A stretch of DNA of 64,000 nt, taken from Verminephrobacter eiseniae EF01-2 (GTDB taxonomy: Bacteria > Pseudomonadota > Gammaproteobacteria > Burkholderiales > Burkholderiaceae_C). Location of the stretch: contig NC_008786.1 of NCBI RefSeq assembly GCF_000015565.1, positions 2,046,001-2,110,000 of the forward strand, written 5' to 3'. Shown in pieces: positions 1 through 10,754 of the stretch. The notes below the pieces were generated by a model. The model was given only the letters and a program-made list of their open reading frames with translations, ran no database searches and had not been told where the DNA came from. A program made the position numbers and the translations under genes. The stretch's first letter is position 1. Every line of letters begins with the position of its first letter.

Positions 1-1
1 C

Positions 2-1402
2 CTGCGCTGCTTTCCGCGCCACTTCCTCGGCGCCGTGCCCCTGCTGCTGGCGCACCAGTTGACGGACGACACCAGCGTCGGTCGCCGGACCTGGACGGCG
101 TTGCTCAACGCCTTTTTGCATCCGACGATGGAGCATTTCCTGTACCACGCCGAAGGCGAACTGCGCCGCCACGGCGCGACGCGGCCGCTGATGATTTTTC
201 GCAATGACGGCAATGCCAGCCGGGTGGCCAAGACCGTGGCATTGAAGACCTACAGCTGCGGCCCGCGCGCAGGCGTCGAAGGCGCTCGCGCCTACGCACG
301 GGCCTATGGCGTTTCGCGCATCGTCAGCTTCGATGTCGGCGGCACCACCACGGACATCAGCATGGCCGGCGCCGAGGTCATCGATGAGATGGCGCACGGC
401 CCGGTGGCAGGTGTGCAGACCTCCTTTGCGCTGTGCAACATCCTCAGTGCCGGCATCGGCGGCAGTTCCGTGCTCGGCTGGAGCGGCAATGGTTTCGAGG
501 TGGGTCCGCAGAGCGTGGGTGCAGTCCCCGGCCCGGCCTGCTTCGGCCGTGGCGGCAAACGATTGACGATGACCGATGTCTACCTGCTCGGCGGCTGGTT
601 CGATCCAGAGACATACTTTGCCGGCCGGCTGCCTATCGATCGCGCCCTTTCTGCGCAGGCGCTGCACGAGCATGTGTCTGGCCCGGCCAAACTGGAACAG
701 GACGCCGCGTTGCTCGCACTGGACGACGCCTACCACCGGGCCATGGCCGACGCCATCGCGGCGCACACGGCGCCAGCGCGCGACACGCTGCTGATGGCCA
801 TCGGTGGCGCCGGACCCATGAGCGCCTGCAGCGTCGGCCAGTTGCTCGGCGTCGACCGCGTGATCGTGCCACATGCAGCGGCCGTGTTCTGCGCCTACGG
901 CATCGGATTTTCGGATGTGCGCTACCGCTACGAGGCCGTCGTCGGCGAGGATGTCCGGGCGACCTTCGAGGCGCTGATGCAGCGCGCGGGCCGCGACATG
1001 TATGCCGAAGGCTTCGAGCTCGGCGGCTGCAAACTGATGCGCTCGCTGATCGTCGACGGCCAGGCCGATGTGGCCGTCGATGGTGAGCACTGGCCCGACA
1101 CCATCCGGCCCGATACGCGCCTGCGCCTGGAGATCGTGCGCCCTCTGCAGTCGTTCCCGGTGGCCGAAATCCTTGCCGTCGACCCGCATCCGGCGACGAC
1201 CACGCGCAAGCGCAACTGCCTGCTGCCCGATGGACGGCGCCTCGATCTGCCGCTGTATGCGCCACAGGAGCTCCAACCCGGCGCGCAGGGCGACGGCCCC
1301 GCCTTGCTGGAGGACGCCTACACCACGGCGCGCGTGCTGCCGGGCTGGCGCTTTGAAATCACGGCCAATCGCGACATGCTGTTGCAGCGCAGTGCTCACT
1401 GA
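2..1402 (+). CDS. Hydantoinase A/oxoprolinase-family subunit (5' end outside window)
   Basis: The frame is open from the first bases of the window, so the start lies upstream; 466 residues are visible. The family is the ATP-hydrolysing HyuA/acetone- and acetophenone-carboxylase large subunit. An ASKHA-type phosphate-binding motif (FDVGGTTTDISM) is clear, followed by the family's VGPQSVGAVPGPACFGRGG segment and, further on, GGAGPMSA. The next gene starts 17 bases downstream and two more carboxylase-type subunits follow, so this is probably one of two paralogous ATPase subunits of one enzyme (compare alpha and alpha' of acetophenone carboxylase). Hydantoinase or oxoprolinase activity is the alternative. 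Family is secure; the substrate is inferred from the neighbours only. Confidence 0.88.
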   Translation: MRCFPRHFLGAVPLLLAHQLTDDTSVGRRTWTALLNAFLHPTMEHFLYHAEGELRRHGATRPLMIFRNDGNASRVAKTVALKTYSCGPRAGVEGARAYARAYGVSRIVSFDVGGTTTDISMAGAEVIDEMAHGPVAGVQTSFALCNILSAGIGGSSVLGWSGNGFEVGPQSVGAVPGPACFGRGGKRLTMTDVYLLGGWFDPETYFAGRLPIDRALSAQALHEHVSGPAKLEQDAALLALDDAYHRAMADAIAAHTAPARDTLLMAIGGAGPMSACSVGQLLGVDRVIVPHAAAVFCAYGIGFSDVRYRYEAVVGEDVRATFEALMQRAGRDMYAEGFELGGCKLMRSLIVDGQADVAVDGEHWPDTIRPDTRLRLEIVRPLQSFPVAEILAVDPHPATTTRKRNCLLPDGRRLDLPLYAPQELQPGAQGDGPALLEDAYTTARVLPGWRFEITANRDMLLQRSAH

Positions 1403-1419
1403 AACCGAAAGGGCAAGCA

Positions 1420-1773
1420 ATGAAAATCAACATGACCGAGGCCCTGGCCATCGACATGGATCGGTGCGGCTGGGTCTGCCGCAAGTGCGGCCATGAGCAT
1501 GGGCCAGCCGAGCAAAATTACAAGCAGGGTCTGCTGGTGTATGCGCGCGATCCGCGCCAAGTGCATCAAGCCATCATCGACCCGCAGCAGTACGCCAAAA
1601 CCTTCGCGCCGCAGCCCGAATGGGTGCGCATCATCGAGTACTACTGCCCGCAGTGCGCGCTGCTCGTCGAGGCCGAGTACCTTCCGCCCGGCCATCCTCC
1701 GGTGCACGACATGCAATTCGACCTGGCAAGCTTGCGCGCGCTGGCCGCCCGCATCCAAGGGGCCGCGCAATGA
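1420..1773 (+). CDS. Small zinc-ribbon subunit of ketone carboxylase (acetophenone/acetone carboxylase gamma-like)
   Basis: A 117-residue protein with two CxxC pairs, CRKCG near residue 20 and CPQC near residue 73, suggesting a structural metal site. It sits between two HyuA-type ATPase genes, as the small subunits of acetone and acetophenone carboxylases do. Simple hydantoinases and 5-oxoprolinases lack such a subunit, so its presence favours a carboxylase reading of the operon. Its stop overlaps the next start (ATGA), implying coupled translation and assembly in one complex. Function is inferred from size, cysteines and context. Confidence 0.75.
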   Translation: MKINMTEALAIDMDRCGWVCRKCGHEHGPAEQNYKQGLLVYARDPRQVHQAIIDPQQYAKTFAPQPEWVRIIEYYCPQCALLVEAEYLPPGHPPVHDMQFDLASLRALAARIQGAAQ

Positions 1774-3965
1774 AGCGCGTCTCGGTCGATATCGGCGGCA
1801 CCTTCACCGACTGCTTTCTCGTCTGGAACGAGCGCAAGTTCGGCGGCAAGGCGCTGACCACGCACCACAACCTTGCCGTCGGGTTTCAGGAAGCACTCGG
1901 CAATGCGTTCGTGCAAGCCGGTGTGCCCGCAGACATGTCGCTGGCAGACCTCGATTCGATCCGCTATGCAACGACGCTTGGCACCAATGCGCTGATCGAG
2001 CGTGGCGGGCCCCGTGTCGGGCTGTTGGTCACCGCAGGGTTCGAGGCCACAGTGCCGCTGTCACGCGGCCGGGGCTACGGCGACGGCATGTCCGACAGCG
2101 TTCAACGGGATCTGCCCAATGCCACGCGGCCGCAGCCGCTCGTGCCGATGGCGCTGATCGCCGGTGTTCGTGAACGGGTCGATGGGTTCGGCGCCATCGT
2201 GATCCCCCTCGACGTGGATGACTTGCGCGCGCAGTTGCGCCTGCTCGTGGACCAGGGCGCGCAGGCCTTTGTCGTGGCGCTGACAAATTCGGTCGTCAAC
2301 GCCGAGCACGAACGTCTGGTCGAGGAGATCATCCTCGACGAATACCCCTCCCACATGCTCGGCGCGCTGCCGGTCACGCTGTCGCACCGCGTGTCCGGAC
2401 GCAAGTCGGAATATGCCCGCACCAACTCGGCCATCATCAACGCCTATTTGCACGCGGTGATGTACCACGGGCTGGCGGCGATGGAGCAACGGCTGCGCGA
2501 CGCAAGCTACACGCGCCCGATGATGCTGGTGCACAACTCGGGTGGCATGGCGCAGCTCAATTCCACATCGGCGCTGCAAACGATTCACTCCGGACCCGTG
2601 GCGGGCATCAGTGCGGCCGAGCAATTGGCCGCCGAGTCGGGCATCGACAAGCTCGTGTGCGCCGACATGGGCGGCACATCGTTCGACATCAGTCTGGTGG
2701 TTGGCGGCGATGTCAAGTTCTACGACTTCAATCCCGTCATCGACCGCTGGCTCTGCACGACGCCGATGATCCACCTGTTGTCGCTGGGTGCCGGCGGCGG
2801 CTCGATCGCGCGTGTCGACGCCATATTCCACACGATCGAAGTCGGCCCGGAAAGCGCCGGCTCGGAGCCAGGCCCGGCCTGCTTCAACCAGGGCGGCACG
2901 ATGCCCACCGTAACCGACAGCGACCTGGTGCTCGGTTACCTCGACCCGCTCAACTACGCCGCCGGGACGATCACGCTCAACCTGCGGCGCGCACAGCGGG
3001 CGATCGAAGACGAGATCGTCGAGCGGCTTGGCATGAGCGCTGCCCGGCCGCCCGAAGGCGCTCATACCGCAGCCGAAGGCGCAGGTATTCCGCTGAGCGT
3101 GACGGACGCGGCCCTGGCCATCAAGGCCAAGGTCGATGCCAACATGGCCATCGGCATCGGACGCGAACTGCGGGCCAAGGGCTACGAACCGGCGGACTTC
3201 ACCCTGCTGGCCTATGGCGGCAATGGGCCGCTGCACGCCTGCGGCATCGCCGACGCGATCGGCATGAAGCGCATCTTCGTGCCACCGTTCAGCGCCGTTT
3301 TCTCGGCGCTGGGCGCCGGCAACCTGGACCAGATCCATATCCACGAGCACAGCAAGATCTTCTGGCTCTACGACCCCACCTACAAGGAAGTCATGAGCGA
3401 CTTCGACGAGTTGAACGCGCTGATCGAATCCCTGGAAACGGGCGGCCGCGAGGACATGCTGCGCCAAGGGCTGCCCGCCGAGCGCGTGCAGCACCGGCTG
3501 GAGTTGGACATGCGCTATGGCAATCAGCTCGCCCAGACCTCGGTGGTGGCCGGCCTTGCGCGTTTCACGAGCGCCCGCGATGTGCTGAGCGTCATCGGCC
3601 GTTTTGCGCAAGACTATCAGCGCCGTTTCGGCCCAGGCAGCGCGCAGCCGCAGGCTGGCGTGGTGATCACGGCCGTGCGCGTGGTGAGTTTTGCCGACAG
3701 CGAGCGCATCGACTTCAGCGCGCTGCGCGCCGGGAGCGTCGCCTGCGCTGGGCCTGCGCAACCCGCGGCACACCGCCGCTGCCACTTCGGCGCGGCGCCC
3801 GGGGGGGTGGAAACACCGGTGTTCACCTTCGAATCCCTCGTGCCGGGCCAGCGCATTGCCGGGCCGGCGGTGGTGGTGTCCAGGGTCACGACGATCCTGA
3901 TCGAGCCGCAGTGGCATTTCGTCCTTTGCCAAGAGGGCGCGGCCTGGATGACGCGCGCGCATTGA
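1770..3965 (+). CDS. Hydantoinase A/oxoprolinase-family ATPase subunit (acetophenone carboxylase alpha-like)
   Basis: 731 residues, full length for HyuA-type subunits. The N-terminus carries the first phosphate motif, VDIGGTFTDCFLVW, within the first 20 residues; the second, ADMGGTSFDISLV, is near residue 300, followed by GPACFNQGG and a C-terminal YGGNGPLHACG segment. The family uses ATP to activate a carbonyl or bicarbonate group. The ATG at 1770 is chosen because it overlaps the previous stop and puts the phosphate motif at the N-terminus; the open frame continues further upstream but without family similarity. Together with the first gene this makes two distinct ATPase subunits, the arrangement of an alpha/alpha' carboxylase rather than a plain hydantoinase. 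Confidence 0.9.
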   Translation: MKRVSVDIGGTFTDCFLVWNERKFGGKALTTHHNLAVGFQEALGNAFVQAGVPADMSLADLDSIRYATTLGTNALIERGGPRVGLLVTAGFEATVPLSRGRGYGDGMSDSVQRDLPNATRPQPLVPMALIAGVRERVDGFGAIVIPLDVDDLRAQLRLLVDQGAQAFVVALTNSVVNAEHERLVEEIILDEYPSHMLGALPVTLSHRVSGRKSEYARTNSAIINAYLHAVMYHGLAAMEQRLRDASYTRPMMLVHNSGGMAQLNSTSALQTIHSGPVAGISAAEQLAAESGIDKLVCADMGGTSFDISLVVGGDVKFYDFNPVIDRWLCTTPMIHLLSLGAGGGSIARVDAIFHTIEVGPESAGSEPGPACFNQGGTMPTVTDSDLVLGYLDPLNYAAGTITLNLRRAQRAIEDEIVERLGMSAARPPEGAHTAAEGAGIPLSVTDAALAIKAKVDANMAIGIGRELRAKGYEPADFTLLAYGGNGPLHACGIADAIGMKRIFVPPFSAVFSALGAGNLDQIHIHEHSKIFWLYDPTYKEVMSDFDELNALIESLETGGREDMLRQGLPAERVQHRLELDMRYGNQLAQTSVVAGLARFTSARDVLSVIGRFAQDYQRRFGPGSAQPQAGVVITAVRVVSFADSERIDFSALRAGSVACAGPAQPAAHRRCHFGAAPGGVETPVFTFESLVPGQRIAGPAVVVSRVTTILIEPQWHFVLCQEGAAWMTRAH

Positions 3966-3984
3966 ACCCGCAAGGAGCCAGGAC

Positions 3985-6243
3985 ATGAAAAACGATCTGA
4001 ACCCCGATGAACGCGAAGCCTTTGAATCGGTGGAGGCTTTCCTGAAGAACCAGACCGTGTTCATCGGGCCCGACCCCGACATCATGCGCGACCATGGACT
4101 GGCGCCGCGCACCCCGCGCGAGCACGCGCTGCTGGCCCGCGACTGGGAGCGCGATCGTGTGGGCCTGATGCGCGACCGGCTGATCTCCAACTGCAACGAG
4201 ACCTGGCAAGTGATGAGCGCAATCGCCTCGTCTCCCGGCGCCAAGTGGGGCGATTCCATCACCGGCATCTGGACCGCTTCGGGCGATCTGGCCGTGGTCA
4301 GCACCGGCGGCGTGCTCGGCTTCGCCTCGATCACGCACTATGCGTTGCGCCACATCATGAAGTACTGGCGTGGCGAGCCGAGCATAGGCGTCAATGATGG
4401 CGATGCCTTCATGCACAACGACGCGCGCTGGGGCTCCATCCACCCGGCCGACTTCGCCACCTTCATGCCCGTGTTCGCCGGCGGCGAGTTGGCGTGCTGG
4501 GTTGGCTGCTCCGAACACCTGGGCGAGAACGGCGCCATCGAGCCGGGCGGCCTGAGCGCGCTGGCCGAGTCGGTCTACGGCGAGGGCCTGCGCATCTCGC
4601 CGATGAAGATCGCCGAGGGCGGCGAACTCAAGCGCGATCTGGTGACCTTCATGCAGAACATGGTGCGCGACCGCGCGCTGATGTACGAGGACATGAAGGC
4701 CCGCCTGGCCGTCTGCAAGACACTGGTGCAGCGCGTGCACGACGCGATTGCCGAGTTCGGCGCCGACGATTTCATCGGCATGCTCCGGCTGGGGCTGGAG
4801 GACGTGCAGGCCGAGGTGCGCCGGCGCATCGCCGCGCTGCCCGACGGCACGACGCGCGCCATCGCCTTTGCCGACAGCACGCTGCGCGAGCAGGCCTACA
4901 TCAAGTGCAACGTCGAACTGCGCAAGAGCGGCGAACGCCTGGTGGTCAATGTGCGCGGCAGCGCGCCGGAGTTTGCCAACCGCACCATCAACTCGGTGCT
5001 GGGCTCCACGAAGGCCGTCGTCGGCAACCTGCTGTGCGGCTTCGTCTGGCCCGACCTGCCGCGCAACCAGGCGGTGCTGGCGCCGGTGGAGTTCGAGGTC
5101 GATCCGGGCTCTTGCCTGAACTCCAGCTTCGAGACCCCGAATTCCATCAGCATGCTGACGCTGTTTCCCACCTTCACCGCCCTGCAGGTGGCCTTTACCA
5201 AGCTCTCCTACGCCGCGCCGCAGGCACGCACCCGGGCCCTGGCGCCCTGGTACAACATGATCAACACCTACATCTACGCCGGCGTGAACCAGCGCGGCCA
5301 GATGGTGGCCAGCATCAGTGCAAACGTCAACGGAATGCCCGGCGGCGCGCGCGATGGCGCCGACGGCGAGCACTCCATTGCCGCGCTCTTTTCCATCATG
5401 GGCGACCTGCCCGAGATCGAGGTGCAGGAACAGGAGGTGCCCTACCTCAGCCTGATTGGCAAGAAGCTGCTGCGCGACAACCAGGGCTTTGGCAAGTTCC
5501 GCGGCGGCTCGGGTTTCCAATGGGCCATCTCGCCCAAGGACAGCCCGCTCTGGGGCTTTGCCACCGTGGCCAGCGGATCGGCCTACCCGAACATTTCGGG
5601 CATATTCGGCGGCTATGGCTGCGGCACCTACCCGATCTGCAAGGTGCTGGGCGTGGACATCTTCGAGCGCATCGAAGACGACCCGCGCGCATTCGCCAGC
5701 TACGACCTGGCCGAGATCATGAACCAGCGCCCGATCGCAGGCGCCCGCTACGAAACCCACACCATGGCCATGCCCTTCGAGTTGGCGCAGCGCGGCGACA
5801 TTTATTTGATGAGCCAGGGCACCGGCGGCGGCTGGGGCGATGTGCTCGAGCGCGAACCGCTGTCCGTGTGGCGCGATGTGTGCGACCAGATCCTCTGCGC
5901 CGCCGTGGCCCGCCAAGTCTATGGTGTGGTGCTGCACGCGCAGACCCAGGCCCTGGACGAAGACGCCACACAGCGTGTGCGCGCCCAACTGCGCGCCGAA
6001 CGCCTGGCGCGCGGTCGGCCCTATGCCGAGTTCATCGCCGACTGGGTCACGCCCGGGCCCAGCGGCCTGCCCGCCCCCTATTTCGGCTGCTGGGACAAGC
6101 CCGACGAAATCTGGATGGGCAACGAGGAGGTGCCTTCCCCGGCCGATGCGTTGCAGCCCGTGATGATGCAAGACCCGCAATGGCTGCGCATCCGCGAGCT
6201 CGAGGCGCAGGTGCGGCAACTGCGCGCGGAGCGCACGGCATGA
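3985..6243 (+). CDS. Hydantoinase B/oxoprolinase-family subunit (carboxylase beta-like)
   Basis: 752 residues, the HyuB partner of the HyuA-type proteins upstream. Typical segments are HNDARWGSIHPADFATFMPVF, the GSAPEFANRTIN region and a glycine-rich GTGGGWGDVLEREP near the C-terminus. HyuB subunits hold the site where the activated intermediate is hydrolysed or carboxylated. At about 83 kDa it is longer than many hydantoinase HyuB chains (around 520-600 residues) and close to the large subunit of acetophenone carboxylase. The last base pairs overlap the next gene (ATGA). Substrate not determinable from sequence. Confidence 0.88.
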   Translation: MKNDLNPDEREAFESVEAFLKNQTVFIGPDPDIMRDHGLAPRTPREHALLARDWERDRVGLMRDRLISNCNETWQVMSAIASSPGAKWGDSITGIWTASGDLAVVSTGGVLGFASITHYALRHIMKYWRGEPSIGVNDGDAFMHNDARWGSIHPADFATFMPVFAGGELACWVGCSEHLGENGAIEPGGLSALAESVYGEGLRISPMKIAEGGELKRDLVTFMQNMVRDRALMYEDMKARLAVCKTLVQRVHDAIAEFGADDFIGMLRLGLEDVQAEVRRRIAALPDGTTRAIAFADSTLREQAYIKCNVELRKSGERLVVNVRGSAPEFANRTINSVLGSTKAVVGNLLCGFVWPDLPRNQAVLAPVEFEVDPGSCLNSSFETPNSISMLTLFPTFTALQVAFTKLSYAAPQARTRALAPWYNMINTYIYAGVNQRGQMVASISANVNGMPGGARDGADGEHSIAALFSIMGDLPEIEVQEQEVPYLSLIGKKLLRDNQGFGKFRGGSGFQWAISPKDSPLWGFATVASGSAYPNISGIFGGYGCGTYPICKVLGVDIFERIEDDPRAFASYDLAEIMNQRPIAGARYETHTMAMPFELAQRGDIYLMSQGTGGGWGDVLEREPLSVWRDVCDQILCAAVARQVYGVVLHAQTQALDEDATQRVRAQLRAERLARGRPYAEFIADWVTPGPSGLPAPYFGCWDKPDEIWMGNEEVPSPADALQPVMMQDPQWLRIRELEAQVRQLRAERTA

Positions 6244-7043
6244 GCAAGAGCCGATTCCCCGGCCCGGCCCTGCGGGGCGGCCCGGCACTGTGCCTGGACG
6301 CGCTCTCCTACGCCCGGCGGGTGTTCGGCAACGATGACGAGCACTGGTTCGGCACCCCCGCGCTGCTGGCCGTGTGCCGTCCGATGGCGCAAAGCCTGCA
6401 TCCGGACTGGTTCGTCTTGCCGCTGCGCGAATGGGTACAGGCCTGGTGGCAGGCCCACGGCCGGCCCGGGCAAGGCATGGTCAAACCCCGGCGTGCACTC
6501 CAGGCGCGCCTGGAGGACCCCAGGCTCAGGGCGGCACTGCTGGATGCGCTGCGCGCCTTGCACAGCGCCATCGGCAGCACGGCCGGCCTGGCGCTGCAGA
6601 TAGACGGGCCCGGGCCATGGCTTTCCTGGGTCGGCGCCGCTGCCGATGTGGATGCGCTCGACGGGGCCGACGCCGAGGACGTATCGGTCTATCTGGCGGC
6701 GCTGCTGCACCGTCTCGCGGGCAGCGGCCTGGGGGCCTTGGTGGTGCAGCAGCAGGCCGGCCTGGGCACCGACCCGGCCGAGCTCTACGCCGCCCTGACC
6801 AATGCCGCCGGCCACCACGGCTGGCCTTGCGTGCTGTGCAGCGCGACCACGCATGGCGTCCCCCGGGGCTTTGACGCGCTGGCCGTACACCCGGCCATAC
6901 CCGGCATGGGCCTGTGGTGCAACGAAGCCAACTGGGTGCGCCAGGCCACGCCCGGCGTCCCCTTTGTCGTGGCCCGGGTTCCCGCCCAGGCCGCCCCCGA
7001 CGACGTGCTGGCGCAAATTGCGCGCTGGCGCAACCAATCCTGA
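6240..7043 (+). CDS. ApcE-like accessory protein of ketone carboxylase operon, function uncertain
   Basis: 267 residues starting at an ATG that overlaps the HyuB stop. I do not recognise a catalytic motif. It is a soluble alanine/leucine-rich protein with many tryptophans; phrases such as LQIDGPGPWLSWVG and VNP-free repeats resemble uroporphyrinogen-decarboxylase/methionine-synthase-type barrels only faintly. Its position directly after the large carboxylase subunit and its size (about 29 kDa) match the epsilon (ApcE) protein of the acetophenone carboxylase operon, which is needed for activity but loosely bound. The functional call rests on position and size, not on a conserved motif. Confidence 0.5.
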   Translation: MSKSRFPGPALRGGPALCLDALSYARRVFGNDDEHWFGTPALLAVCRPMAQSLHPDWFVLPLREWVQAWWQAHGRPGQGMVKPRRALQARLEDPRLRAALLDALRALHSAIGSTAGLALQIDGPGPWLSWVGAAADVDALDGADAEDVSVYLAALLHRLAGSGLGALVVQQQAGLGTDPAELYAALTNAAGHHGWPCVLCSATTHGVPRGFDALAVHPAIPGMGLWCNEANWVRQATPGVPFVVARVPAQAAPDDVLAQIARWRNQS

Positions 7044-7085
7044 CAGCGCCCCACACTCGAAGCGGCCCGGCCGCAAGGAATCGCC

Positions 7086-7499
7086 ATGAAGCTCTACGAC
7101 GAACAATGGGTCAGCGAACTGGCCCGCCGCGCGGCCAGCGACGAGGTCTTTCAGAGGAAGGCCCGTGGCTTCGATGCCATCTACCAGTACGTGGTCAAGC
7201 CGCCCAAGGAGAGTGCCGGCGACAAGCCCTTCGTCTGGTGGATCAAGTTCCCCGAGGCCACCGTGCACGGTCTCGGACTGCACGAGAAACCCTCCTTCAC
7301 CATGACCACCTCCTACGAGATCTTTCACGACGTGCTGGCGGGCAAGACCAATGCCATCGTCGCCTTGACCGCGCGCCGCATCTTCGTCGCCGGCGACCTG
7401 CTGAAACTGCTGCGCTTTACGGCGGCCATCAACCGCATCGTCGAACTCATGCAGGGCATACCGGCCGAGGCCGAAGGCGGGCTCGGGCCGATCGCCTGA
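7086..7499 (+). CDS. SCP2 sterol-binding-domain protein
   Basis: A 137-residue single-domain protein of the SCP2 (sterol carrier protein 2) type: an N-terminal helix followed by FVWWIKFPEA and a C-terminal alternating strand/helix with LTARRIFVAGDLLKLLRFTAAINRIVELM, the hydrophobic-pocket part of the fold. Such domains bind acyl-CoAs, sterols or other apolar ligands and present them to enzymes. It lies between the carboxylase genes and the acyl-CoA ligase, so it may ferry a hydrophobic ketone or its CoA thioester. The RBS AAGGAA lies just upstream of the ATG. I know of no SCP2 gene in the described acetophenone operon, which makes this addition informative. Confidence 0.75.
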   Translation: MKLYDEQWVSELARRAASDEVFQRKARGFDAIYQYVVKPPKESAGDKPFVWWIKFPEATVHGLGLHEKPSFTMTTSYEIFHDVLAGKTNAIVALTARRIFVAGDLLKLLRFTAAINRIVELMQGIPAEAEGGLGPIA

Positions 7500-7548
7500 A
7501 CGGCGCTGCCTGAGGCCCAAGACTGCCATCCACAAGGAGACCCGTCCC

Positions 7549-9105
<1,557 letters not shown>

Positions 9106-9150
9106 AAAATCTGAAGACATGGCCAGGACACAGGATCGGCACGGGGTTTC

Positions 9151-10392
9151 ATGAGCAACATCTACATAGTCGGCATCGCGATGACGGTGTTCGGCCGCCA
9201 TCCGGAGCGCTCGGTGAACGATCTGGCGCGCGAGGCCCTGGGCGGGGCACTGAAAGACGCCGGCTGCGCCGCAGCCGACATCGGCGTGGCCTTCCATGCC
9301 GGACTCACCCAGGGGCCGCTGCACGGGCAGTTGTCCATTCCCGGGCAGGTGGTGCTTGCCAGCCTGGGCCTGCATTCCATCCCCATTTTCAATGTGGAGA
9401 ACGCCTGCGCCTCGGGCAGCACCGCCGTCCACCTGGCGGTGCACAGCCTCAAGGCCGGCGCCACCGATGTCGCCCTGGCCCTGGGTGTGGAGAAGATGGT
9501 CATCCCGGACAAAGCCCGGGCGATGGCCTTGTTCGAGGGCGGATGGGATGTCTCGCGCGCCGAGGAGAACTACCAGACCCTGCTGCGCATGGGCGAGGGC
9601 GTGGAGCCGCCCCCAGGCTCCGAATCCGAGCGGCCCTACAGCAAGTTCATGGCCATCTACGCCGCCTTCTGCCGCCAGCACATGAAGACCTACGGCACCA
9701 CCCGGCGCCAGATTGCGGCGGTGTCGGCCAAGAACCATCGGCATTCGCAGCACAACCCCTACGCGCAGTTCCGCAAGCCCTTCAGCGTCGAGGAGGTGCT
9801 GGCGGCGGCGCCCATTTCCTACCCGCTCACCGTGCCGATGTGCGCGCCTTTGTCTGACGGCGCGGCGGCGGCCATCCTGTGCACGCAAGAGGGCATCGAG
9901 CGCCTGGGCGCCGACCGTTCACGCTGCGTGCGCGTGGCGGCGAGCGTGATGCGCAGCTTCAGCCACCGCACGCTGGCGCAGCCCTATTTGCACGTTTCGC
10001 GCCTGGCCGCGCTGCAAGCCTACGAGCAGACGGGCCTGCAGCCGCAGGACATCGACGTGGCCGAGGTGCATGACGCCACCGCCATGGGCGAGATCATCCA
10101 GGTCGAGAACCTCGGCTTTGCGCCACTGGGCGAAGGCGGGCCGGCCCAGGAGCGTGGCGACTTCACCCTGGGCGGGCGCCTGCCCGTGAACCCGTCCGGC
10201 GGCCTGGAGTCCAAGGGCCACCCGCTGGGTGCGACCGGGCTGGGCCAGCTCTACGAGCTCACGACCCAGTTGCGCGGCGAGGCAGGCCCCAGGCAGGTGC
10301 CTGGCGCGCGCCACGCGATGCAGGAAAACGGCGGCGGCTTCCTGGGCATCGAAGAAGCCGCCGTTGCCATTCACATCCTGAGCAAGTCTTGA
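9151..10392 (+). CDS. Thiolase-family protein (SCPx-type acetyl-CoA acyltransferase)
   Basis: 413 residues of the SCPx-like branch of thiolases. The nucleophile cysteine is in ENACASGS near residue 87, the histidine of EVHDATAMGE near residue 308, and the second conserved box NPSGGLESKGHPLGATG near residue 350 is complete. Such enzymes cleave beta-ketoacyl-CoA with CoA. As the last gene of the operon it fits thiolysis of the product made by carboxylase plus ligase, giving acetyl-CoA and a shortened acyl-CoA. SCPx thiolases in other organisms act on bulky or branched substrates and are linked to SCP2 domains; here an SCP2 domain is encoded two genes upstream. Confidence 0.9.
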   Translation: MSNIYIVGIAMTVFGRHPERSVNDLAREALGGALKDAGCAAADIGVAFHAGLTQGPLHGQLSIPGQVVLASLGLHSIPIFNVENACASGSTAVHLAVHSLKAGATDVALALGVEKMVIPDKARAMALFEGGWDVSRAEENYQTLLRMGEGVEPPPGSESERPYSKFMAIYAAFCRQHMKTYGTTRRQIAAVSAKNHRHSQHNPYAQFRKPFSVEEVLAAAPISYPLTVPMCAPLSDGAAAAILCTQEGIERLGADRSRCVRVAASVMRSFSHRTLAQPYLHVSRLAALQAYEQTGLQPQDIDVAEVHDATAMGEIIQVENLGFAPLGEGGPAQERGDFTLGGRLPVNPSGGLESKGHPLGATGLGQLYELTTQLRGEAGPRQVPGARHAMQENGGGFLGIEEAAVAIHILSKS

Positions 10393-10754
10393 GCCGGTGA
10401 TGGCTCCGGGCATGTCCCGGGCGGGCGCCACTGCCGGCGCCACCGCTGGTGTCATTTCCGGCACCATTCCCGGCACCATTCCCGGCACCACCCCATCCTG
10501 GCCAGGCACCACGCGCAACGGAGCCCCCATCGAGGCCGTGGCCCCCGGCCGCGACCACGGATTGGCCGTCGAAATGCGTGCCAGCGCGGGATATCCCGCC
10601 GCCGGCTGTGTCAATGAGGCGACAAGCATCCTGGCACGCGCCGCGCCGCTGCTGCTCGTGCATACTTGCGCCTGCGGTGACCGTTGCGGCTTCGTTCTTT
10701 GGCATTGTCGACTGCACGACAGGTTTCCCCGGATCCCGGAATGAGCGGAGCATC
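10393..10754. other. Intergenic region with short tandem repeat
   Basis: 362 bases between the thiolase and dctA. No protein gene is supported. It holds the 12-base repeat listed separately, then GC-rich unique sequence; the promoter of dctA should be in its right half, but I see no clear sigma-70 or sigma-54 motif. A ribosome site (GAGCGGAG) ends just before the dctA start. Confidence 0.6.
10458..10493. repeat. Three tandem copies of a 12-base unit
   Basis: The unit CCGGCACCATTC is present twice perfectly and a third time with CCC in place of TTC at the end. More diverged versions (GCCGGCGCCACC-like) extend about 25 bases to the left. It is non-coding and lies between the thiolase stop and dctA. 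Confidence 0.85.
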
